Assembly: GCA_002700405.1 (NCBI GenBank)
Contig: PACY01000026.1
Coordinates: 3,195 to 12,622, forward strand
Direction of reading: 5' to 3'
DNA from: Flavobacteriaceae bacterium
GTDB taxonomy: Bacteria > Bacteroidota > Bacteroidia > Flavobacteriales > Flavobacteriaceae
Length of the DNA stretch: 9,428 nt
Part shown: piece after piece, positions 1 to 6,433 of the stretch
Layout of the letters: every line of letters begins with the position of its first letter
Numbering within the stretch: position 1 is the stretch's first letter
Notes under the pieces: model-generated
Seen by the model: the letters and a program-made list of their open reading frames with translations, nothing else
Told to the model about the DNA's origin: nothing
The model's database searches: none
Made by a program: the position numbers and the translations under genes

Positions 1-4
1 ATAG

Positions 5-289
5 ATGGAGAATAATTTAAAAATTGATAGTTTAATTAAAATATTTATTAAAGAAAATAATCTTGAGGATGGATTAGATAATCTAGAGATAAAAGATTTA
101 TGGAATGAAGTAATGAAAAATGGAGTAGCTAATTATACAACTGATATAATTTTAAATAAAGGAACACTCTGCATAAAGTTAAAATCTTCAGTTCTTAGAG
201 AAGAATTAAGTTATGGAAAAGAAAAGATTATTAAACTGTTAAATGAAAGATTGAAAAAAAATCTTATAAAAAAAATTGTTTTAAGATAA
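5..289 (+). CDS. DUF721 (DciA-like) protein
   Basis: A 94-residue protein with the DUF721 pattern: a Trp near residue 33 (LWNEV), then YTTDIIL, a hydrophobic strand with CIKLKSSVLREEL (about 56-68), and a basic C-terminus ending IKKIVLR. DUF721 includes DciA, which helps load or operate the replicative helicase in bacteria lacking DnaC/DnaI; whether this short form does so is inference. The length of about 95 residues is normal for the Bacteroidota version. ATG at 5 is the only reasonable start because an in-frame TAG sits directly before it at 2-4. That TAG may also end an upstream gene; in many Flavobacteriia recF precedes this family, but nothing upstream is visible. It converges on ndk with a 4-nt gap and no room for a dedicated terminator. 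Confidence 0.8.
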   Translation: MENNLKIDSLIKIFIKENNLEDGLDNLEIKDLWNEVMKNGVANYTTDIILNKGTLCIKLKSSVLREELSYGKEKIIKLLNERLKKNLIKKIVLR

Positions 290-293
290 ATTT

Positions 294-713
294 TTAAAAC
301 ATTTCTTCTTCAGAAAAATGAAATCTAGATTCAATTAATGCATTTTCATCGCTATCACTACCATGTATAGCATTTTCACTAATTGATGAAGCAAATAAGT
401 TCCTAATTGTTCCCTCAGCAGCAGCTGTAGGATCAGTAGACCCAATAAGTGTTCTAAACTCATTAACAGCATCTTCTTTCTCTAATACTGCTGCAACTAT
501 TGGCCCTCTAGTCATATAAGAGACTAGATCATTAAAAAATGGACGTTCCTTGTGAATAGAATAAAAATTTCTTGCCTCATCAATACTCATTTGAGTTAGT
601 TTCATTGCTATAATTCTAAAACCAGCTGAATTTATTTTCTCTAGTATTGCACCTGTATTACCTTTTTCTACAGAATCAGGTTTTAGCATTGTAAAAGTTC
701 TATTGGTTGCCAT
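294..713 (-). CDS. ndk: Nucleoside diphosphate kinase
   Basis: Cytosolic enzyme that moves the gamma phosphate of ATP to other (d)NDPs through a phosphohistidine intermediate, balancing NTP and dNTP pools. The 139-residue length is typical. Visible family marks are the N-terminal TMLKPD with nucleotide-binding Lys11, the phosphate-contacting GTIRNLF segment (Arg104), Asn114, and the active-site NAIHGSDS with catalytic His117, followed by the usual IESRFHF end. All key residues are present and the frame is intact. It is transcribed away from the DHH phosphoesterase gene, from its own promoter with a TACTTTTG box at 734-727. The ATG at 713-711 is the natural start, giving the expected MATNRTFTMLKPDS beginning. 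It converges on the DUF721 gene. Confidence 0.97.
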   Translation of the reverse strand: MATNRTFTMLKPDSVEKGNTGAILEKINSAGFRIIAMKLTQMSIDEARNFYSIHKERPFFNDLVSYMTRGPIVAAVLEKEDAVNEFRTLIGSTDPTAAAEGTIRNLFASSISENAIHGSDSDENALIESRFHFSEEEMF

Positions 714-726
714 ATTTTTTTGAGTG

Positions 727-734
727 CAAAAGTA
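727..734 (-). promoter_or_regulatory. Bacteroidota -7 promoter box of ndk
   Basis: On the minus strand this reads TACTTTTG, an exact match to the TAnnTTTG -7 element of the Bacteroidota primary sigma factor. Thirteen bases separate it from the ndk ATG, so the expected 5' leader is roughly 8-10 nt. No convincing -33 TTG element is visible upstream. Together with the oppositely directed box at 791-798 it defines a divergent promoter region. Confidence 0.6.
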
Positions 735-790
735 ACACTTTTTACTAAATATTAAATAAAATAAAAAAATACCTTTATTCTTTTATATCG

Positions 791-798
791 TATATTTG
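791..798 (+). promoter_or_regulatory. -7 promoter box of the DHH phosphoesterase gene
   Basis: TATATTTG matches TAnnTTTG exactly and ends only six bases before the ATG at 805. Since transcription normally begins a few bases after this box, the mRNA should start at or within about three bases of the start codon. It would therefore be leaderless or nearly so. A clear -33 TTG is not visible. The last three bases (TTG, 796-798) could be misread as an alternative start codon. Confidence 0.6.
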
Positions 799-804
799 CA
801 AATT

Positions 805-1815
805 ATGACGCAAAAAGACATTACAGAAATTAAAGAACTCTTGTCAGAGTCAAAAAATATAGTTATTACTCATCATAAAAATGCAGATGGTGATGCCATT
901 GGATCATCAATGGCTCTTAATACTTATTTAAATCTTTGTGGACATAAATCTGTGGTTATTAGTCCAAATAAATTTCCTGATTTCTTAAAATGGCTTGATA
1001 CTAAAAATGAGATTATAATATTCAAGAATTCAACAAATGAAACAAATCTTATAAATAATGCCGATCTCATTTTTACTCTAGATTTTAATAATTTAGAGAG
1101 ATGTGGTGATATGAAGGATCTAGTTAGCAATTCAAAAGCTAAAAAAATTCTAATTGATCATCACGAAAATCCGGTAAAATATGCTGACTATATGTATTCG
1201 GATACAAAGATTAGTTCTACTTGTGAAATGATATATCACTTTATTGAAAAAATGGGTGATAATAATAAAATAAATACATCAATTGCTGAGGCAATTTATA
1301 CAGGGATAATGACTGATACGGGATCATTTAAATTTTCATCAACATCAAGCACTACTCATAAAGTAATTTCAGACCTGTTAGACAAAGGAGCTAATAAGAC
1401 TAAAATTCATAATGAAATATATGACAATAATAGAATTGAAAAAATCAAGCTTCTAAGCTTTGCTCTAGGTAAAATTGAAGTTATATCAGAATATAGCACC
1501 GCAATAATCAGCTTATCGCAAAATGATTTAAATAAATTTAATTTTAAAAAAGGTGACACAGAAGGAATTGTAAATTATGGCTTATCAATAGAGAATATAA
1601 AATTTGCTGCAATATTTATTGAAAATAAGAAAGAGGATATAATTAAGATTTCTTTTAGATCTAAAGGGAACTTTGATGTCAATGTATTCTCTAGAGATAA
1701 TTTTAATGGTGGTGGACATAAAAATGCATCAGGGGCAGTTAGCAAAGTTTCTATGTCATCCACAATTATTAATTTTAAAAACGCATTAAAAAATTACAAA
1801 ACTCAACTAAACTAA
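805..1815 (+). CDS. nrnA: DHH/DHHA1 phosphoesterase, NrnA-type oligoribonuclease / pAp phosphatase
   Basis: A 336-residue cytosolic enzyme of the DHH superfamily, NrnA branch, which degrades nanoRNAs to mononucleotides and dephosphorylates 3'-phosphoadenosine 5'-phosphate. The N-terminal DHH domain (about 1-190) shows motif I HHKNADGDAIGS (23-34; His24, Asp28, Asp30), Asp93 in TLDFNNLERCG, the signature IDHH (Asp118, His119, His120) and TDTGSF (Asp171). These are the expected Mn2+ ligands. The DHHA1 domain near the end carries GGGHKNASGA (302-311), the substrate-binding glycine motif. Motif I has Ala27 where the family usually has Pro. ATG at 805 is chosen over an in-frame TTG at 796 because that TTG lies inside the promoter box. 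The PPIase gene follows after 5 nt, so the two are probably cotranscribed. Confidence 0.9.
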   Translation: MTQKDITEIKELLSESKNIVITHHKNADGDAIGSSMALNTYLNLCGHKSVVISPNKFPDFLKWLDTKNEIIIFKNSTNETNLINNADLIFTLDFNNLERCGDMKDLVSNSKAKKILIDHHENPVKYADYMYSDTKISSTCEMIYHFIEKMGDNNKINTSIAEAIYTGIMTDTGSFKFSSTSSTTHKVISDLLDKGANKTKIHNEIYDNNRIEKIKLLSFALGKIEVISEYSTAIISLSQNDLNKFNFKKGDTEGIVNYGLSIENIKFAAIFIENKKEDIIKISFRSKGNFDVNVFSRDNFNGGGHKNASGAVSKVSMSSTIINFKNALKNYKTQLN

Positions 1816-1820
1816 TTAAA

Positions 1821-2960
1821 ATGAAAAACATACTATCAATATTGATTTTGACACTGTTAAATATTCTTATGGTATCATGTCAGGACAAACATTCTGATCT
1901 TGAAGATGGACTATATGCGGAATTTAGGACATCAAATGGAACAATGGTTGCAGAATTATTCTATGATAAAACACCTATTACTGTTGCTAATTTTGTAGCA
2001 TTAGCTGAAGGAAACCATCCAGATGTTCAGGAAGTATTTAAGGGTAAGCCATATTATAATGAGATGATCTTCCATAGAGTTATGGATAAATTTATGATTC
2101 AGGGTGGAGATCCACTGAAAAATGGAATGGGTGGTCCTGGATATATGTTTATGGATGAGATAACAGATATAAAACATAATAAGCCTGGAATACTTTCTAT
2201 GGCAAACAGTGGTCCTGCAACAAATGGAAGTCAATTTTTTATTACAGAAGTACCAACTCCATGGCTTGATGGGAAACATACAGTTTTTGGCCAGCTAGTA
2301 AAAGGAATAGATATACAAGATTCTATTTCAAATGTAAAAACTGGTATTGGAAACAGACCCATTACTGATGTAATTATAAAAGAATTAAATATTATAAGAA
2401 AAGGGGATAGAGCATTAGCATTTGATGCTCCAATAACTTGGAAAAATAAAGATGAAATTGAGAAGCAATCAAAAATACAAGAGGAATTAAAAATGAAAGA
2501 GGAAACCAAGAAGATGGATTCCCTGGCAAAAATAAATCTTATTAAATTAGATGAATACGACAAGAAATCTATTAAACGTAAATCTGGAGTTAAGATTCAT
2601 GTCATAAAACAAGGAAAGGGAATAAAACCAAAAGATGGTAATGTGGTAAAATTGTATGCTGATGGTTATTTAAGAAACGGAGTATTATTTTGGTCAAATA
2701 ATATAGATGTAAATAAAAGACATGGGAGCTATGATGAAGACAAGGAAGCTAAAGGCTTATATAATCCTATGGAAATGGAATTGAGCCCAAATATGCAATT
2801 AATTGCAGGTTTTAAAGAAGCTGTGTATACAATGAATGTAGGAGATATAATTTATTGCTTCATTCCATATGATTTAGGCTATGGAAGTAGTCCTAATGGT
2901 CCAATTCCTGCCAATTCAGACCTTTGCTTTATAATTCATATGGTTACTGCTGAAAACTAA
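1821..2960 (+). CDS. Lipoprotein peptidyl-prolyl isomerase with cyclophilin and FKBP domains
   Basis: A 379-residue protein with two PPIase folds. Residues 1-20 are a lipoprotein signal peptide with lipobox MVSC (Cys20), so the mature protein is lipid-anchored in the envelope. The cyclophilin domain spans about 31-193 and keeps its active site: FHRVMDKFMIQGGD (Arg86, Phe91, Met92, Gln94), NGSQFFI (135-141) and WLDGKHTVFG (Trp148, His153). A charged, probably helical linker (about 208-250) leads to an FKBP domain (about 256-377) recognised from LIAGFKEAVYTMNVGD (327-342) and DLGYGSSPNGPIPANSDL. The FKBP Asp that follows the conserved Phe (FKBP12 Asp37) is Trp291 here, so isomerase activity of that domain is uncertain. 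Its likely role is folding of secreted or outer-membrane proteins. Its stop codon overlaps that of convergent pepD. Some relatives are involved in gliding (GldI), but this link is not shown here. Confidence 0.92.
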   Translation: MKNILSILILTLLNILMVSCQDKHSDLEDGLYAEFRTSNGTMVAELFYDKTPITVANFVALAEGNHPDVQEVFKGKPYYNEMIFHRVMDKFMIQGGDPLKNGMGGPGYMFMDEITDIKHNKPGILSMANSGPATNGSQFFITEVPTPWLDGKHTVFGQLVKGIDIQDSISNVKTGIGNRPITDVIIKELNIIRKGDRALAFDAPITWKNKDEIEKQSKIQEELKMKEETKKMDSLAKINLIKLDEYDKKSIKRKSGVKIHVIKQGKGIKPKDGNVVKLYADGYLRNGVLFWSNNIDVNKRHGSYDEDKEAKGLYNPMEMELSPNMQLIAGFKEAVYTMNVGDIIYCFIPYDLGYGSSPNGPIPANSDLCFIIHMVTAEN

Positions 2961-4420
2961 TTTTTCTTAGGAATATTTTTTAAAACCTCAATTAAAAAAT
3001 CCCAAAATTTATTAGTAGAAGAAATACATGCCTTTTCATCAGGAGAGTGAGCTCCAAGAATTGTAGGCCCAAAACTAATCATCTCCATTTTAGGATAATG
3101 AGAACCTATAATTCCGCATTCTAAACCTGCATGAATAACATTTACCTTTGGTTGTTGATTATTTAATTTTTTATAACAATTAACTGCAACTGATAATATA
3201 TCTGAATTCATATTAGGTTCCCAACCAGGGTATCCTCCAGATAATTCTACTTGAAAATCATTATTTTTAAAAATATTACTAATCAAATTAGATAATTCAT
3301 TTTTTGAATTCTCTACAGATGATCTAGTAAGACATTTAATTATAATTGATCCGTCACTTACAATAATACTTGCTAGATTATTTGAAGTCTCTACTAAATT
3401 ATCTATTGTTTTACTCATTAAAAAAACACCATTAGGACATTCTTCTATACATTCTATTAATTGTTTATGATCATTAATTGCAAGTGGTTTAAATTCTCCC
3501 TTAACTTTAGATGTATTAATACTAAAATTTGGATCTAAATCATAATACTTTGTTTTGTTTGAATTATAAAAATTATTTATTTCTTGATTTATTTTAGAAT
3601 AATCATCTGTTTTAATTTGAACTATAGCATAACTTTCTCTAGGAATTGCATTCCTAAGATTTCCTCCTTTAATCTCACTTATTCTAACTTCAAATTTAGA
3701 ATCAAGATCTTTTAGCAGTGAGTTTAAAATTTTATTAGAATTTCCAAGCCCCTTGTGAATTTCTGCACCAGAATGTCCACCAGTCAGACCATTAACCAAA
3801 ACCTTTACAAAAGTGCTTTCTTGATCAATATCATCAGCTATATATGTTTTACTAATATTTATATCTATTCCTCCAGCACAGCCAATACAAATCTCATCAT
3901 CTTCTTCTGTGTCTAAATTTAAAAGAATCTCTCCTTTTAATACATCTCCATCAAGGTTCAATGCACCAGTCATTCCAGTCTCTTCATCTATTGTAAATAA
4001 AGCTTCTATTCTAGGATGAGATATGTCATCACTCTGTAAAATGGCCATAATTGAAGCAACACCCAATCCATTATCAGCACCTAGCGTAGTACCTCTAGCT
4101 TTTACCCAATCTCCTTCAATGTGCATTTTTATACCTGAATTTTTGAAGTCAAAATCAACATCATTATTCTTTTCATGAACCATATCTACATGAGATTGTA
4201 ATACAATCGTCTTACAATCTCTCATATCTTCAGTTGAAGGCTTTACAATTATTAAATTTCCTATGTTATCTTGGAAATAATTTAAATTTAATTTTTTTGC
4301 AAACTGAATCAAAAAATCAATTACCTTCTCCTCTTCTTTTGAAGGTCTAGGTACAGAATTGAGGTCTGTAAAATTATTCCATAAAATATTTGGCTGAATT
4401 AATCTAATTTCATTATTCAT
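2957..4420 (-). CDS. pepD: Aminoacyl-histidine dipeptidase (PepD, M20 family)
   Basis: A 487-residue zinc dipeptidase of family M20C that cleaves Xaa-His and other dipeptides in the cytosol. The N-terminus has the family opening LIQPNILWNNF...VPRPSKEE. Metal-site motifs are all present: SHVDMV (His77, Asp79), GADNG (Asp116), DEETG (catalytic Glu146, Glu147), NLDTEE (Asp170) and GAHSPDE (His458). The lid domain includes GLTGGHSGAEIHKG (211-224), and GGYPGWEPN (395-403) is characteristic. Length matches the family (about 485). The frame is open upstream to a TTG at 4441, but that codon is the end of a promoter box, so the ATG at 4420-4418 is preferred. It lies between two plus-strand units and looks monocistronic. 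Its TAG overlaps the TAA of the PPIase gene. Confidence 0.95.
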   Translation of the reverse strand: MNNEIRLIQPNILWNNFTDLNSVPRPSKEEEKVIDFLIQFAKKLNLNYFQDNIGNLIIVKPSTEDMRDCKTIVLQSHVDMVHEKNNDVDFDFKNSGIKMHIEGDWVKARGTTLGADNGLGVASIMAILQSDDISHPRIEALFTIDEETGMTGALNLDGDVLKGEILLNLDTEEDDEICIGCAGGIDINISKTYIADDIDQESTFVKVLVNGLTGGHSGAEIHKGLGNSNKILNSLLKDLDSKFEVRISEIKGGNLRNAIPRESYAIVQIKTDDYSKINQEINNFYNSNKTKYYDLDPNFSINTSKVKGEFKPLAINDHKQLIECIEECPNGVFLMSKTIDNLVETSNNLASIIVSDGSIIIKCLTRSSVENSKNELSNLISNIFKNNDFQVELSGGYPGWEPNMNSDILSVAVNCYKKLNNQQPKVNVIHAGLECGIIGSHYPKMEMISFGPTILGAHSPDEKACISSTNKFWDFLIEVLKNIPKKN

Positions 4421-4438
4421 ATAATGTATTTTGTGGTG

Positions 4439-4446
4439 CAAATTTA
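4439..4446 (-). promoter_or_regulatory. -7 promoter box of pepD
   Basis: On the minus strand this reads TAAATTTG, an exact TAnnTTTG match, 18 bases before the pepD ATG at 4420, giving a predicted leader of roughly 13-15 nt. The 13 bases at 4451-4439 (TTAATTAAATTTG) are identical to the sequence covering the fur -7 box at 8645-8657. No clear -33 TTG is seen. Confidence 0.6.
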
Positions 4447-4462
4447 ATTAATATCTATTTAT

Positions 4463-4470
4463 TAACTTTA
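4463..4470 (+). promoter_or_regulatory. Possible weak -7 box of the DUF3810 gene
   Basis: TAACTTTA differs from TAnnTTTG only in the last base and ends three bases before the ATG at 4474. The position parallels the exact boxes in front of the DHH and fur genes. The single mismatch in a very AT-rich spacer makes this a tentative call. Confidence 0.3.
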
Positions 4471-4473
4471 TTT

Positions 4474-5580
4474 ATGCTCAAATTAAAAAAAATATTAGCC
4501 TTAAGCTTAATACCACAATACTTATTAATTCATTTTATTTCGTTTTATCCTAGTTTTATAGAGTCTGTATATTCAAATCATATATATATATACATTTCAA
4601 GTTTTTTCAGAAGTATCTCTAGTAATATACCGTATGCTATCGGAGATGTTCTTTATATTATAGTAGGTGTCTTTTCTGTTTACTGGCTGGTTATAAATAT
4701 AAAAAACCCTAAAAGGCTACTTATTGAATTATTTGCTTGCATATCTATAGCATACTTCTTTTTTAATCTAAGTTGGGGATTAAATTATTATAGAATTCCA
4801 ATAAATAATCAAATTGAAAATACTAAATATTCTTATGAAGATTTAAACAAATTTTCTTTAAAACTAATTAAAAAAATAAATCAATTACATTTTCAACTTA
4901 CATCTAATGACAGTATAAAAGTTATTCTTCCTTATAATTTTAAAGAAAATGCGAGAATTTCTATTTCTAACTATCATAATTTAGAGAAGAAATATAATTC
5001 ACAATATTATGGATATAAATTTATTGATAGATCAATAAAAAGTGTATCTGATTTTAATAAAAAAGAAAATAAAAATAATATTAAAGAATCAATACTAAGC
5101 TACCCTCTAACTTATATGGGATTTAGCGGATATTTAAATCCTTTTACTCACGAATACAACATTAATAGTTTAATTCCTAATAATAGCAAACCAATGGTTA
5201 TTAGTCACGAAATAGCACATGAAATAGGATTTTCATCTGAAATGGAGGCAAACTTTATTAGTTATATTTCATTAATTAATAGTGAAAATATTTATTACCA
5301 ATATTTTGGACATAGTTTTGCTTTAAGACAATGTTTAAGTGAATTAAGAAAGCTCAATAAAGAAAACTATAATTTACATCTCTCAAAGATTAACAAAGGA
5401 ATATTGGAAAATTATAAAGAAATATTTGAGTTTTGGAATAATTATAATAATCCATTTGAACCTATTATTAAAAATATTTATGACAAATTCTTAAAGGCAA
5501 ATAAAGTAAAGAGCGGAATTAAAAGCTATAATCAAAGCCTTTCATTAATTTTAAAATACAATAAACCATATAATGATTAA
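4474..5580 (+). CDS. DUF3810 family membrane protein with HExxH metalloprotease motif
   Basis: A 368-residue protein of the uncharacterised Bacteroidota family DUF3810. Three hydrophobic segments are visible at about 7-25, 55-75 and 84-101, followed by the family-like WGLNYYR (101-107). The soluble C-terminal part contains YMGFSGYLNPF (214-224) and ISHEIAHEIGF (243-253), with Glu258 in SEMEAN as a plausible third metal ligand: a gluzincin-like zinc site His245, Glu246, His249, Glu258. Basic residues at the N-terminus and in NIKNPKR (75-81), by the positive-inside rule, place the catalytic domain in the periplasm. That topology and protease activity are inferences; no substrate is known to me. 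A (TA)6 run at 4581-4592 lies within the coding sequence. The last eight bases overlap the downstream methyltransferase gene, implying translational coupling. Confidence 0.85.
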   Translation: MLKLKKILALSLIPQYLLIHFISFYPSFIESVYSNHIYIYISSFFRSISSNIPYAIGDVLYIIVGVFSVYWLVINIKNPKRLLIELFACISIAYFFFNLSWGLNYYRIPINNQIENTKYSYEDLNKFSLKLIKKINQLHFQLTSNDSIKVILPYNFKENARISISNYHNLEKKYNSQYYGYKFIDRSIKSVSDFNKKENKNNIKESILSYPLTYMGFSGYLNPFTHEYNINSLIPNNSKPMVISHEIAHEIGFSSEMEANFISYISLINSENIYYQYFGHSFALRQCLSELRKLNKENYNLHLSKINKGILENYKEIFEFWNNYNNPFEPIIKNIYDKFLKANKVKSGIKSYNQSLSLILKYNKPYND

Positions 5581-6370
5581 AAAAATATCAAGCACTGCTA
5601 ATCCTGAGATAAAAGAATATATTAAGATTTTAAGAAAATCTAATGCCAGAAAGCAATCAGGAGATTTTCTGGCTGAAGGAGTAAGAGAAATTGATATTGC
5701 TATTAGAAATAATTATTTTATCAAAAAAATCATTTATAATCCAACTCTTATAAATTTTGATAAGGTTAAAAAATATGTTAAAGGAAAAACTAAGTGTATT
5801 GAAACAACAGACAGTGTTTATAAAAAAATTTCTTATAGAAGCAGTACAGAGGGGCTAATAGCTTTAGTTGAGAAAAAAACCCACAATATAGATACATTAA
5901 AAATTAAAAATAGGTCTCCACTTATTTTAATTTTAGATGGTATAGAAAAACCAGGTAACATAGGGGCTCTATTAAGAACATCTGATGCAGCTAAGATAGA
6001 TGTAGTTTTTATTATCAATCAAAAAACAGATCTTTATAATGCTAATATTATTAGGTCAAGTATAGGATGTCTATTCAGCAATAATATTGTTTTAACAACT
6101 ACAGAAAAAACTATTGAATATCTTAAAGAAAATAATATCAAAATATTTTCTAGTTTTTTAAAAGCTAGTACGGAATATCAAGAAATTAATTATAATGAAG
6201 GTTGCGCAATAGTTCTAGGATCTGAAGATAAAGGAGTAAGTAAAAAGTGGTTAGATGAATCCGATGAGTTAATCTATATCCCAATGCAAGGTCATATTGA
6301 CTCATTAAATGTCTCTAATTCAGGAGCTATAATTATATATGAGGCTAAAAGGCAGAGAAATTTTAGATAA
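5573..6370 (+). CDS. TrmH/SpoU-family RNA 2'-O-ribose methyltransferase
   Basis: A 265-residue SPOUT methyltransferase that uses S-adenosylmethionine to methylate a ribose 2'-OH in rRNA or tRNA. The N-terminal substrate-binding domain (about 1-105) includes the FLAEGVREI segment (32-40). The knotted catalytic domain carries all three SpoU motifs: motif 1 LDGIEKPGNIGALLRT (121-136; Asn129, catalytic Arg135), motif 2 IVLGSEDKGVS (213-223; Glu218) and motif 3 IPMQGHIDSLNVSNSGAI (236-253). The architecture resembles RlmB-type 23S rRNA enzymes, but the exact target nucleotide cannot be read from the sequence, so no symbol is given. The start ATG overlaps the end of the DUF3810 gene by eight bases (ATGATTAA). 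No terminator hairpin is evident in the 63-nt spacer before rel. Confidence 0.92.
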   Translation: MIKKISSTANPEIKEYIKILRKSNARKQSGDFLAEGVREIDIAIRNNYFIKKIIYNPTLINFDKVKKYVKGKTKCIETTDSVYKKISYRSSTEGLIALVEKKTHNIDTLKIKNRSPLILILDGIEKPGNIGALLRTSDAAKIDVVFIINQKTDLYNANIIRSSIGCLFSNNIVLTTTEKTIEYLKENNIKIFSSFLKASTEYQEINYNEGCAIVLGSEDKGVSKKWLDESDELIYIPMQGHIDSLNVSNSGAIIIYEAKRQRNFR

Positions 6371-6421
6371 TTTGAAATCCTAAATTTTTATTAAAGCCTT
6401 TGTCTATTAATTAGTTTATGG

Positions 6422-6429
6422 TAATTTTA
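6422..6429 (+). promoter_or_regulatory. Possible weak -7 box of rel
   Basis: TAATTTTA matches TAnnTTTG except for the final base and ends four bases before the rel ATG at 6434, the same close spacing seen at the other starts. The 63-nt spacer (6371-6433) shows no exact TAnnTTTG, so either this element drives rel or rel is read through from the DUF3810-methyltransferase unit. Confidence 0.3.
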
Positions 6430-6433
6430 GATT

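Noticed and set aside
796..804. TTG start codon giving a three-residue longer DHH protein
   Set aside because: The TTG is the end of the TATATTTG promoter box, and an ATG follows three codons later at the expected N-terminus.
924..1130. Minus-strand open frame of 68 codons inside the DHH gene
   Set aside because: It lies opposite conserved DHH-domain coding sequence and has no recognisable domain; its start has no promoter box that I noticed.
2001..2563. Two overlapping minus-strand open frames opposite the PPIase gene
   Set aside because: They mirror the strongly conserved cyclophilin coding region and their translations look like antisense artefacts.
4421..4441. TTG start codon giving a seven-residue longer PepD
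   Set aside because: It is the last three bases of the TAAATTTG box on the minus strand; the ATG at 4420 gives the family-typical N-terminus.
4581..4592. (TA)6 run as a possible phase-variation tract
   Set aside because: Short, inside a membrane-protein coding region at Ile-Tyr codons and expected in such AT-rich DNA; the frame is intact.
5833..6018. Minus-strand open frame of 61 codons opposite the methyltransferase gene
   Set aside because: It is antisense to SpoU motif 1 and resembles no family I know.
6371..6433. Spacer after the methyltransferase gene as a terminator or small RNA
   Set aside because: Only very short AT-rich complementary stretches are present; no GC-bearing stem followed by a T run.
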